A stretch of DNA of 64,000 bases from Pelomonas parva. GTDB lineage: Bacteria > Pseudomonadota > Gammaproteobacteria > Burkholderiales > Burkholderiaceae_C. The stretch is taken from assembly GCF_043555835.1 (NCBI RefSeq), contig NZ_JBIGHV010000006.1:1-64000 (forward strand). Reading direction: 5' to 3'. The notes under the pieces were generated by a model. It worked only from the letters and a program-made list of their open reading frames with translations, did not search any database and had not been told where the DNA came from. The position numbers and the translations under genes were made by a program. Of this stretch, positions 50,614 through 59,022 are shown piece by piece. Position 1 is the first letter of the stretch; every line of letters begins with the position of its first letter.

Positions 50614-50830
50614 CGGATCTAGCTCCTGATTGGCAGCTCGGCGTGGTGGCCCTTGTGGGGCCTGGCGCGCGGGCGTGTGGCCAGTATGGCCGGGCCGGTC
50701 AGTGTAGGGAAACGGGGGTAACGGGTGCTTTCCCGTTTGCGCTCAGAACATGCGCACACGGCAAGATCCTTTCGCAATCAAGCAGAATTCAATTCAATTC
50801 ACATCGCTGATTCGTCGCCAAGGGCAAACC

Positions 50831-51313
50831 ATGAGTTCCGCCGACCTCGACCGCTACCACATCGCCATCCTGGCCGAACTGCAGCGCGACGCCCGCCAGT
50901 CCAACGCCGAGCTGGCCCAGCGCATCGGCCTGTCGGCCGCGCCCACCTGGCGGCGCGTCAAGTGGCTGGAGGAGCAGGGCTACATCACCGGCTACCGCGC
51001 CGAGATCGACCGCCGCAAGATCGGCCTGGGCGTGCTGGCCTTCGTGCGCGTGGACGCCGAGCGCAGCGCCGCCACGGCCACCAAGGCGCTGGAGGACGCG
51101 ATCCGCCTGCTGCCCGAGGTCATCGCCTGCCACTACATCTCGGGCACCGGCACCTTCGAGCTGCAGGTCATGGTGACCGACCTGGACGCCTTCTCTCGCT
51201 TCTCCATCAACACGCTCTTAAAGCTGCCCAACGTGAAGGACATCCACACCAGCTTCTCGCTCGGCGAGGTCAAGGCCAGCGGCGTGCTGCCGCTCGGCCA
51301 CCTTGGCGGATGA
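50831..51313 (+). CDS. Lrp/AsnC family transcriptional regulator
   Basis: 160 aa from ATG 50831. The helix-turn-helix is at about 5-60 (RQSNAELAQRIGLSAAPTWR) and the RAM/ligand domain at about 65-150 (VLAFVRVDAERSAATATKAL, CHYISGTGTFELQVMVTD). Divergent from the indolepyruvate oxidoreductase gene, so an amino-acid-responsive control of that gene is the natural inference. Confidence 0.92.
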   Translation: MSSADLDRYHIAILAELQRDARQSNAELAQRIGLSAAPTWRRVKWLEEQGYITGYRAEIDRRKIGLGVLAFVRVDAERSAATATKALEDAIRLLPEVIACHYISGTGTFELQVMVTDLDAFSRFSINTLLKLPNVKDIHTSFSLGEVKASGVLPLGHLGG

Positions 51314-51375
51314 CCGCGCCCGCGCGCACCGCCAAACAGCAAGACCTGGCACGGCGATCGCGTTAGGCTGCGGCC

Positions 51376-52494
51376 ATGGCGAAGTCGCACCTCCGCAGGC
51401 TGGGCGATCGATGGCTGGGCACTGAGCCCGCCCAGCGCCTGCGCCTGCGTCAGACCTCGCTGGCCATGCTGCTGATGGCCGTCAGCGTCGTCATGCTGCA
51501 TCACGGCGTGGCCCTCACGCAGGGCAAAGCCGGCGCGCTCACCTGGGCCTGGACGGTCTACGCCGTGGGCGGCATGGCGCTCGTCTACGCCGCCATCCGC
51601 AGCGGCTGGTCGTTGCGTTTTGCCGACCCTTCGCTGACCACCGTGCAGATCGCCTTCGCGCTCAGCGCCGCCGCGCTGGCCTATGCGCAGGTGGGCCCGC
51701 TGCGCGGCGCCGTCTTTCCGGTGCTGACGCTGGTACAGATGTTCGGCATGTTCCAGCTGCGCGCGCGCAGCGCCTACGGCCTCGCGGCCTACGCACTGGT
51801 CCTCTTCGGCGCCGTCATGGCCACCATGTCCTGGCTGCGGCCCGAGGCCTACCCAGCGGAATTCGAGCGCATCCACTTCCTGATGCTGGCCTGCATGCTG
51901 CCCGCCGTGGCCGTGCTGACGGCGCGGCTGAGCCGCATCCGCCACCGCCTGGCCGACCAGCGCCAGGAGCTGGCCCGCGCGCTGGCGCAGCTGCACGCCA
52001 TCGCCACACGCGACGAACTCACCGGCCTGCCCAACCGCCGCCAGATGCAGGCCTTGATGGACCAGGAACTGTTGCGCTCGCTGCGTCAAGGGCACGACTT
52101 CTGCATCGCCGTGCTGGATCTGGACCACTTCAAGCGCATCAACGACCAGCACGGCCACGCGGCAGGCGACACCGTGCTGCGCGCCTTCGCCCAGACCGGC
52201 CAGGCGGCGCTGCGCGCCACCGATGTCATCGCCCGCTGGGGCGGCGAGGAGTTCCTCGTGCTGCTGCCCGACACCGCCATGCCGCTGGCGCTGGTGGGCA
52301 TGGAGCGGCTGCGCCTGCAGGTCGCCGCGCAGCGCATCGACATGGGCAGCGGCATGCCGGTCTCGGTCACGGTCTCCATCGGCCTGACCGGCCACCGCCG
52401 AGGCGATACCCTGGCGCAAACGCTGGAGCGCGCCGACCAGTTGCTCTACCAGGCCAAGGCCGAGGGCCGCGACCGCATCTGCGAAGGCCCATGA
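51376..52494 (+). CDS. Membrane diguanylate cyclase
   Basis: 372 aa. Six hydrophobic segments (about 25-195) form a membrane sensor region; the C-terminal GGDEF domain (about 205-370) has DELTGLPNRRQM and intact RWGGEEFLVLL, so c-di-GMP synthesis is expected. The sensed signal is unknown. Confidence 0.9.
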   Translation: MAKSHLRRLGDRWLGTEPAQRLRLRQTSLAMLLMAVSVVMLHHGVALTQGKAGALTWAWTVYAVGGMALVYAAIRSGWSLRFADPSLTTVQIAFALSAAALAYAQVGPLRGAVFPVLTLVQMFGMFQLRARSAYGLAAYALVLFGAVMATMSWLRPEAYPAEFERIHFLMLACMLPAVAVLTARLSRIRHRLADQRQELARALAQLHAIATRDELTGLPNRRQMQALMDQELLRSLRQGHDFCIAVLDLDHFKRINDQHGHAAGDTVLRAFAQTGQAALRATDVIARWGGEEFLVLLPDTAMPLALVGMERLRLQVAAQRIDMGSGMPVSVTVSIGLTGHRRGDTLAQTLERADQLLYQAKAEGRDRICEGP

Positions 52495-52535
52495 GCCCGG
52501 GCGGCACCTCGCGCCGCCCGCCATCACCTGAACCC

Positions 52536-53420
52536 ATGACCACCCACCTGCCCCTGCGCCACCTGCTGCTCGCCCTCGCCGTCGTCGCCATCTGGGGCAG
52601 CAACTTCGTCGTCATCAAGTACGCGCTGGACACCCTGCCGCCCATGCTGCTCGCCGTGCTGCGCTTTGCCATCGCCTTCGTGCCGGCCTGCTTCTTCCTG
52701 GCGCGGCCGGCCGTCGGCTGGCGCAACCTGGCGGGCTACGGCCTGTTCGTGGCCGTGGGCCAGTTCGGGCTGCTGTACCTCGCCATGCGCAGCGAGATCT
52801 CACCGGGGCTGGCCTCGCTGGTCATCCAGACGCAGGTGTTCTTCACGCTGCTGCTGGCCGTGCGCCTGGCCGGCGAGCGCGTGCTGGCCGCGCAGTGGCT
52901 GGGCCTGGCGCTGGCCGTGTGCGGCATCGCCGTCATCGTGCTGCACACGGACGGCACGACCACGCCGCTGGGCCTGGCGATGGTGCTGGCCGCCGCCTTC
53001 TCCTGGGCCTGCGGCAACATCGTCGGCAAGCGCGCGGGGCGAGTGAACATGCTCGCCTACGTCGTCTGGAGCAGCGCCTTCGCGGTGCCGCCGCTGCTGG
53101 TGCTGGCGCTGCTGGTCGACGGGCCCGAGCGCGTCACGACGGCGCTCGTGGCCGCCGACGCCGGCACCTGGGTGGCCGTGCTGTGGCAGAGCTTTGCCAA
53201 CACGTTGTTCGGCTACGGCTGCTGGAGCTGGCTGCTGGCCCGCCACCCGGCCGCGCGCATCGTGCCGATGGCCTTGCTGGTGCCCATCTTCGGCATGGGC
53301 GCCAGCGCCCTGCTGCTGGCCGAGGCGCTGCCCGGCTGGAAGCTGGCCGCCGCCGCGCTGGTGATGGCCGGCCTGGCAATCAACCTGTTCGGGCCGCAGC
53401 TGCTCCGGCGCAGCCGGTAG
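52536..53420 (+). CDS. EamA/DMT family transporter
   Basis: 294 aa with ten helices in two EamA repeats (VVAIWGSNFVVIKYALDTLP; MALLVPIFGMGASALLLAEA). It probably exports an amino acid or metabolite. The start is uncertain: ATG 52536 gives the common N-terminus, while ATG 52491 overlaps the preceding stop. Its 3' end is 10 bases from a LysR gene, a frequent exporter/regulator pairing. Confidence 0.88.
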   Translation: MTTHLPLRHLLLALAVVAIWGSNFVVIKYALDTLPPMLLAVLRFAIAFVPACFFLARPAVGWRNLAGYGLFVAVGQFGLLYLAMRSEISPGLASLVIQTQVFFTLLLAVRLAGERVLAAQWLGLALAVCGIAVIVLHTDGTTTPLGLAMVLAAAFSWACGNIVGKRAGRVNMLAYVVWSSAFAVPPLLVLALLVDGPERVTTALVAADAGTWVAVLWQSFANTLFGYGCWSWLLARHPAARIVPMALLVPIFGMGASALLLAEALPGWKLAAAALVMAGLAINLFGPQLLRRSR

Positions 53421-53430
53421 GCTGCGGCCC

Positions 53431-54357
53431 ATGGACTGGAACGACATCCTCCACTTCCTGACGCTGGCGCGCATGAAGTCCGTCAGGGCTGCCGGCAGCT
53501 GCCTGGGCGTCAGCCACTCGACGGTGCTGCGGCGCGTGGAGGCGCTGGAAGCGCAACTCGGCACGCGATTGTTTGATCGCACCCGGGACGGCTATGTCCT
53601 CACCGCGGCGGGTGAGCAGATGCTGCCGGGCGCCGAACGCGTCGAACAGGAGATGGCGGCGCTCGCGCGCGGTGTGGCGGGCGCCGACGAGCGCCTGGCC
53701 GGCCGCGTCACGCTGACCTGCTGCGACGGCTACGTGGCGCGCCTGCTGCTGGCCGGGCTGCGCGACATGTGCGCGGCGCACCCCGGCATCGAACTGGCCA
53801 TCAACGTGGACACCCGCGCCTTCGACCTGAGCCGCAGCGAGGCCGACATCGCCGTGCGCACCTTGCGCTGCGGCGTGCAGCCACCCAGCCACCTGATTGC
53901 GCAGCCGCTCGTGCCGCTGGTGATCGCCAACTATGCGGCGCGGGCGCATGCGGACCGCCTGCCAACGCGCTGGCTGGGCTTCGAGCCTGCCGACGCGCAG
54001 GCGGCGCTGGTCGCCCAGTCCAGCCATGCCGACCTGCCTTGCTGGGGTGTCTTCTCATCGCTTGAACTGATGGTGGACGCCGCCCACGCAGGCCTGGGCC
54101 TGGTCATGCTGCCGACCTATGTGGGCGACGGCGAGCCGCAATTGCTGCGGCTCGCCCAGGCCGACATCCGCCACGTGGCCGACCTGTGGCTGCTCAGCCA
54201 TCCCGACCTGCGCGACAACGCCCGCATCCGCACCGTCCGCCGGCATGTGGCGCAGGTGTTCGCAGACCAGCAGCCGCTCTTCGACGGCCGCCGTGGCTGC
54301 TTTTCGCACCCGGCCGGTGCCGATTCAGACCGCCCCGACGGCGCGCAGCCCGCCTAG
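53431..54357 (+). CDS. LysR family transcriptional regulator
   Basis: 308 aa. N-terminal winged helix (SVRAAGSCLGVSHSTVLRRV, RLFDRTRDGYVLTAAG) and a substrate-binding domain (about 90-290). The final 15 residues are low complexity. It lies directly after the DMT exporter gene and probably controls it. Confidence 0.9.
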   Translation: MDWNDILHFLTLARMKSVRAAGSCLGVSHSTVLRRVEALEAQLGTRLFDRTRDGYVLTAAGEQMLPGAERVEQEMAALARGVAGADERLAGRVTLTCCDGYVARLLLAGLRDMCAAHPGIELAINVDTRAFDLSRSEADIAVRTLRCGVQPPSHLIAQPLVPLVIANYAARAHADRLPTRWLGFEPADAQAALVAQSSHADLPCWGVFSSLELMVDAAHAGLGLVMLPTYVGDGEPQLLRLAQADIRHVADLWLLSHPDLRDNARIRTVRRHVAQVFADQQPLFDGRRGCFSHPAGADSDRPDGAQPA

Positions 54358-54389
54358 CATCGCCGCCGTGTTTCACGGCAGTCTTGGCC

Positions 54390-55019
54390 ATGGCAGATCC
54401 TGAGTTCTGGAACGGCATCGCGGAACGCTACGCCCGCCAGCCCGTCGCCAACCCGCAGTCGTTCGAGCGCAAGATCGACGTCACCGCGTCATTGATCGGC
54501 CAGCACAGCGTCGTGCTGGACATCGGCTGCGGCACCGGCTCGCTGGCACTGCGCCTGGCCCCGCACGCGCAGGCGGTGCATGGACTGGATGCCTCCAGCC
54601 GCATGATCGACATCGCCCGCCAGAAGGCGGCCACGGAGCAGGTGCGCAACGTCGAATTCCACCTGGGCGCCTTGGGCGCCGGCCTGAGCGCGTTCGCCGA
54701 CGCGAGCCTGGATGTCGTCTGCGCCTACAGCCTGCTGCACCTGGTGACGGACCGGCCCGCCGCGCTGCGCCAGATGCACCGGCTGCTGAAGCCCGGCGGC
54801 TACTTCGTGTCGTCGACGACCTGCCTGGGCTGGAGCTGGCCGCTGCTCAAACCGGTGCTGCGGACGATGCGTTGGCTGGGCAAGGCACCTCACGTGGACG
54901 GCTTCGACAGCCAGCGCCTGGCGCGCGAGATTCGCGATGCCGGCTTCGTCGACCTGCGCCAGCCCGACGTGGGCGCCAAGCGCTCCATTGCCTTCATCGT
55001 CGCGCGCCGGCCGGTGTGA
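54390..55019 (+). CDS. Class I SAM-dependent methyltransferase
   Basis: 209 aa. Motif I VLDIGCGTGSLALRLAP, motif II VHGLDASSRMID, and VVCAYSLLHLVTDRPAALRQ define a small-molecule UbiE/Methyltransf_11-type enzyme. Substrate unknown. It begins 32 bases after the LysR gene. Confidence 0.88.
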   Translation: MADPEFWNGIAERYARQPVANPQSFERKIDVTASLIGQHSVVLDIGCGTGSLALRLAPHAQAVHGLDASSRMIDIARQKAATEQVRNVEFHLGALGAGLSAFADASLDVVCAYSLLHLVTDRPAALRQMHRLLKPGGYFVSSTTCLGWSWPLLKPVLRTMRWLGKAPHVDGFDSQRLAREIRDAGFVDLRQPDVGAKRSIAFIVARRPV

Positions 55020-55044
55020 ATCTCCAGCAACAACGAGGAAAGAC

Positions 55045-55491
55045 GTGAAAGCCATCGATACGACGGCAGCAGTGCTGCAAGACACCCGGGTCGACATCAA
55101 GGCGCAGCTCTCGGCGCTCTGGGTCACGGCGATGTTCTGCTACATCTATGCCGACATCCTCGGGCTCTATGACAAGTGGCTGCTGGGCGAGATCCTCAAA
55201 GGCAACATGGGGCCGCTAGGCCCGATCACCCAGGGGCTGAAGCTGGGCGTGGCCGTGCTGATGTCCGTGCCGGCGCTGATGGTGCTGGCGTCGCTGACAC
55301 TGAATGCCCGGGCGAATCGATGGGCGAACATGGTGTCGGGCTCGCTGATGACCGTCGTCATCCTGCTGACGCTGGTCATGGCCTTTGTCACCCAAGCCTG
55401 GGCGTACTACGTCTACTTCGCCGTCATCGAGGTGTCGCTCACGACCTTCATCGCCTACCGCGCCTGGGCCTGGCCACGCAGCGGGCCGTGA
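55045..55491 (+). CDS. Small membrane protein (DUF6326-like)
   Basis: 148 aa, GTG start with GAGGAA eight bases upstream. Four hydrophobic segments; ALWVTAMFCYIYADILGLYD near the N-terminus resembles DUF6326 proteins. Function unknown. It lies 25 bases after the methyltransferase. Confidence 0.75.
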   Translation: MKAIDTTAAVLQDTRVDIKAQLSALWVTAMFCYIYADILGLYDKWLLGEILKGNMGPLGPITQGLKLGVAVLMSVPALMVLASLTLNARANRWANMVSGSLMTVVILLTLVMAFVTQAWAYYVYFAVIEVSLTTFIAYRAWAWPRSGP

Positions 55492-55513
55492 GGCGCCTAT
55501 GCTGGCGCGCATC

Positions 55514-56140
55514 ATGAAACGCCGCCATCTGTCCGCCCTGCTCCTCCTGACATTGCCCGCCCTGGCCAGCGCCGCGCCGCCGGACATCCAGCTGCTCGTC
55601 GAGCTGCGCTGGGTGGACAGCGCCCTGCCGCCCGCGGCCCAGGCCGGCGTGCGTGACGGTGCGGTCGTCGTCGGCACGGCGGGCACGGTGTCGCCACGCG
55701 GGCCCGGGGTCGTCACGTCCACGGTGCCTGCCGTGTCGGTGCCGACGCATCGCCTGCTGGTGCAGAACGGCGAACGCGCCAGCGCACGGCTGACGACGCG
55801 CGACCCGCTGCAGTGGCTGGACACCACCGTCGAGCTGACCCCCAGCGGTGCCACGCGGCGCATCTACGCCAGCCCGACGGCGCAGCAGCGCCAGGTCACG
55901 CAGAGCTTCATGGTCACGCCGACCTGGCCCGGTGGCGCGGCGCCGGTGCGCGTGACCTTCGACGTGGAGGACGGCGGCAAAGGCTTCCAGTCCACGCTGA
56001 GCCTGCCGATGGGGCGCTGGCAGACGGCGGCCCGCTCGGGCGGCACGGCAGCCCCGGCGCCAGCCGGCACCGTCAGCAGCCGCGACGCGGCCGGCCAGCC
56101 GGAGCGCGAGCTGCAGCTGCGCGTGTCGATTCAGCCCTGA
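55514..56140 (+). CDS. Exported hypothetical protein
   Basis: 208 aa with a signal peptide (about 1-20, LSALLLLTLPALASA). The rest is predicted beta-rich (LLVELRWVDSALPPAAQAG, RVTFDVEDGGKGFQSTLSL) and reminiscent of periplasmic secretin-associated pieces, but I cannot assign a family. Probably periplasmic. Confidence 0.65.
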   Translation: MKRRHLSALLLLTLPALASAAPPDIQLLVELRWVDSALPPAAQAGVRDGAVVVGTAGTVSPRGPGVVTSTVPAVSVPTHRLLVQNGERASARLTTRDPLQWLDTTVELTPSGATRRIYASPTAQQRQVTQSFMVTPTWPGGAAPVRVTFDVEDGGKGFQSTLSLPMGRWQTAARSGGTAAPAPAGTVSSRDAAGQPERELQLRVSIQP

Positions 56141-56246
56141 GCGGAACAACAGCGAAGGGAGCCTGCTCCCCGAACTGCCAACTACTTCGCACCGCCCGCT
56201 GCGGACTGCGTGTAAGGTGGCCGCTTTGCAACATCCGCCCCGCCCG

Positions 56247-56615
56247 ATGAGACTCGCCTTGATCGCCCACGACGGCAAGAAGGACGACATGATCGCCCTC
56301 GCCGCCGACTTCCTGCCGCTGCTGCGGCGCTGCCAGCTGATCGCCACCGGCACCACGGGCAGCCGCCTGGCCGAGGCGCACGGCCTGGTCATCGAGCGCA
56401 TGTTGAGCGGCCCACTGGGCGGCGACCTGCAGATCGGCGCGCGGCTGGCGGTTGGCGAGCTGGACGGCGTGGTCTTCCTGCGCGACCCGATGACGCCGCA
56501 GCCGCACGAACCCGACATCAACGCCCTGGTGCGCGCCTGCGACGTGCACGACGTGCCCTGCGCCACCAACGTGGCCACCGCGCGTCTGCTTCTGGGACAG
56601 TGGGCCGCGAAATGA
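56247..56615 (+). CDS. mgsA: Methylglyoxal synthase
   Basis: 122 aa, slightly shorter than the E. coli enzyme (152). Converts dihydroxyacetone phosphate to methylglyoxal and phosphate. IAHDGKKDDM, ATGTTGSRL, SGPLGGDLQIG (catalytic Asp) and DPMTPQPHEPDI are all conserved. It lacks only the N- and C-terminal tails. Confidence 0.93.
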   Translation: MRLALIAHDGKKDDMIALAADFLPLLRRCQLIATGTTGSRLAEAHGLVIERMLSGPLGGDLQIGARLAVGELDGVVFLRDPMTPQPHEPDINALVRACDVHDVPCATNVATARLLLGQWAAK

Positions 56616-56631
56616 AAGTGACGGCGCCGGC

Positions 56632-58719
56632 ATGAAACGCCGGCTGTCCCGGCTGCGCATCCGCACCCGGCTGGGCCTGGCCTTCGCGGTGCTGCTGCTG
56701 TTGCTGCTGGGCCTGGCGGCGCTGTCGCTGCACCGGCTCACGGGGCTGTCCGACACGCTGAACCAGATCGTCGACGAGCAGGCCGCCGTCCGCGACTCCG
56801 TCAACGAGATCAACCGCAACGCCGAGGCCGTGGCGCGCAAGCTGCTGGTGCTGATGAGCCCGGACGACGAGCTGCGCATCGCCTCCTACCCCGAGATCGA
56901 GGCCGCCAACTCGCGGCTGGACGACGCCATGCAGCGCCTGGCCCTCGTGCTGCCGCCGGGGCCGCGCAGCGCCCGGCTGGCCGAGGCGCGCGAGCGCCTG
57001 GCCGAGTACCGCACCAGCTACGAGGAGGTGCGCCTGCTCATCGAGCAGGACGACTTCCCGGCCGCACGGGCGCTGCTGGGCGGCGACACCGAGTTCACGC
57101 TGGCGCAGTTCGTCGGCGCCATCCAGCAGCTCGCCTCCAGCGAGGAGCGCGCCGGCACGGCCAAGGCGCGCGAGCTGCGCGAGCAGATCGACGTCGACCG
57201 CACCGGCGTGCTGGTGCTGTGCGCCGCCGCCCTCGTCGCCGGCGCGCTGCTGGCCGTGGGCGTCACGCGCTCCATCGTCAATCCGCTCAAGCGCGCCGAG
57301 GACGGCGCCGAGCTGATCGCCCAGGGCCAGTACGGCCATCGCATCGAGGTCGACGGCGCCGACGAGCTGGGCCACATGGCGACTGCGATCAACACCATGG
57401 CCGTCGCGGTCGGCGAGCGCGAAGCCGAGCTGCGCCGCCTGGCCGACGTGGACCTGCTGACCGGCCTGCCGCAGCGGGCCCGCTTCATCGCCGACGGCGA
57501 CCGCCTGCTGGCCAGCCTGCCCGAGGGCGAGCAGCTGGCCGTGCTGATCTGCATCGACGTGGACAGGCTCAAGGCCGTCAACAGCCTGCTGGGCTTCGAT
57601 GCCGGCGATGCGCTGCTGCGCGGCGCGGCCGACAAGCTCGGCGCGCTGTTCGAGGGCGTGGCCGCCTACGGGCGCCTGGCCGGCGGCACGTTTGCCGCGC
57701 TGTCGCCGGTGCTGCGCGCAGAGCACGGCGCGGCGCTGGCCGTGCAGCTGCGCGAGGAGGTGGAGCACAAGCTGTCATGGCAGGGCCAGTCGCTGGACCT
57801 GTCGGTGTCGCTGGGTGTGGCGCACTGGCCCGAGCATGCAGCCGACACCGAGACGCTGCTGCGCCGCGCCGAGCAGGCCATGTTCGAGGCCAAGCGCCTG
57901 CGCCAGGCCGTGACGGTCTACAACCCCGGCGCCGAGGCCGCGCGCACGCTGCACCTGAGCCTGCTGTCCGACCTGCACACCGCCATCCAGCAGGACCAGC
58001 TGCGCCAGTTCCTGCAGCCCAAGCGCTGCCTGAAGACCGGCCGCATCGTCGGCGCCGAGGCGCTGGTGCGCTGGCAGCACCCGCAGCGCGGCTGGCTGCC
58101 GCCGGCCGACTTCATCCCCTTTGCCGAGCGCAGCGGCCGCATCCGCCAGATCACGGACTGGATGCTGAACCGCGCGGTGCACACGCTGGCCGACCGCGAG
58201 GCGGCCGGTCTCGCGCCGATCTATATCGCCGTCAACATCTCGACGCTGGACATCCAGGACCAGACCCTGCCCGCGCGGCTGGCCGCGATGCTGGCCGAGT
58301 ACCGCGTGGACCCTGGCCAGCTGCAGCTGGAGGTGACCGAGACCGGCCTGATGTCCAGCGGCACCGACCCCATCGCCGTGCTGCATGCACTGAAGGCCTG
58401 GGGCGTGCGCCTGGCCATCGACGACTTCGGCACCGGCCAGTCGTCCCTCGCCTACCTGCAGCACCTGCCGGTGGATGAACTGAAGATAGACCGCAGCTTC
58501 ATCCAGGACGTCCACACCGACCCGCGCCGCGAGGCACTGCTGCGCTCCATCGTCGGCGTGGGCCAGGGCCTGGGCCTGACGGTGACGGCCGAGGGCGTCG
58601 AGAACGAGGCCGAGCTGGCGGTCGTGCAGGGCTGCAGCTGCGACCAGCTGCAGGGCTATCTGCTGGCCAAACCGATGGACTTGACGGCCTTCGAGGGCTG
58701 GCTCGCGTCCGCAGGCTAA
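56632..58719 (+). CDS. HAMP-GGDEF-EAL protein with degenerate GGDEF (c-di-GMP phosphodiesterase)
   Basis: 695 aa. A first membrane helix (about 18-38), a periplasmic helical domain (40-185), a second helix (about 195-212), HAMP (215-265), GGDEF (270-420) and EAL (440-690). The GGDEF signature reads LAGGTFAAL, so cyclase activity is probably lost. The EAL domain keeps GAEALVRW, IDDFGTGQSSLAYL and VENEAEL, so hydrolysis of c-di-GMP is expected. The start is 16 bases after mgsA. Confidence 0.9.
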   Translation: MKRRLSRLRIRTRLGLAFAVLLLLLLGLAALSLHRLTGLSDTLNQIVDEQAAVRDSVNEINRNAEAVARKLLVLMSPDDELRIASYPEIEAANSRLDDAMQRLALVLPPGPRSARLAEARERLAEYRTSYEEVRLLIEQDDFPAARALLGGDTEFTLAQFVGAIQQLASSEERAGTAKARELREQIDVDRTGVLVLCAAALVAGALLAVGVTRSIVNPLKRAEDGAELIAQGQYGHRIEVDGADELGHMATAINTMAVAVGEREAELRRLADVDLLTGLPQRARFIADGDRLLASLPEGEQLAVLICIDVDRLKAVNSLLGFDAGDALLRGAADKLGALFEGVAAYGRLAGGTFAALSPVLRAEHGAALAVQLREEVEHKLSWQGQSLDLSVSLGVAHWPEHAADTETLLRRAEQAMFEAKRLRQAVTVYNPGAEAARTLHLSLLSDLHTAIQQDQLRQFLQPKRCLKTGRIVGAEALVRWQHPQRGWLPPADFIPFAERSGRIRQITDWMLNRAVHTLADREAAGLAPIYIAVNISTLDIQDQTLPARLAAMLAEYRVDPGQLQLEVTETGLMSSGTDPIAVLHALKAWGVRLAIDDFGTGQSSLAYLQHLPVDELKIDRSFIQDVHTDPRREALLRSIVGVGQGLGLTVTAEGVENEAELAVVQGCSCDQLQGYLLAKPMDLTAFEGWLASAG

Positions 58720-58775
58720 AATCCGCGCCTTTCGTAGTTTTGCCCCTGTTGTGGGCTAGTTTTACTGGAGCCATC

Positions 58776-58940
58776 ATGGGCAAGAAGATCGTTACCGAAG
58801 CGGACCGCCGCGCATCCCCCCGTCCCGCAGCCCCCAAGGGCGTGACCTTCACCGCCGGCAAGGGCCAGCTGAGCAGCCTGGAGCGCGGTGCCCACACCCG
58901 TTCCAAGAAGAACCCGGGCAAGCGCCCGCATTCGGGCTGA
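58776..58940 (+). CDS. Small basic protein (54 aa)
   Basis: Begins MGKKIVTEADRRASPRPAAP and has GKGQLSSLERGAHTRSKKN near the end; rich in Lys/Arg, no hydrophobic segment. CTGGAG precedes the start and a terminator follows, so it is probably a real monocistronic gene. Nucleic-acid or ribosome binding is only an inference from charge. Confidence 0.65.
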   Translation: MGKKIVTEADRRASPRPAAPKGVTFTAGKGQLSSLERGAHTRSKKNPGKRPHSG

Positions 58941-58972
58941 TCTTCGGGCTGACCGCCTGAAGGTTCACCACA

Positions 58973-59000
58973 CAGGCCCTGCGGGGCCTGTTTGTTTTTG
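58973..59000 (+). terminator. Terminator after the small basic protein gene
   Basis: CAGGCCC-TGCG-GGGCCTG followed by TTTGTTTTTG. Confidence 0.85.
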
Positions 59001-59022
59001 TCGGCTAGATATCGACCAAACC

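Noticed and set aside
46870..50622. 1250-aa open frame on the plus strand
   Set aside because: Antisense shadow of the indolepyruvate oxidoreductase gene, caused by high GC at third codon positions.
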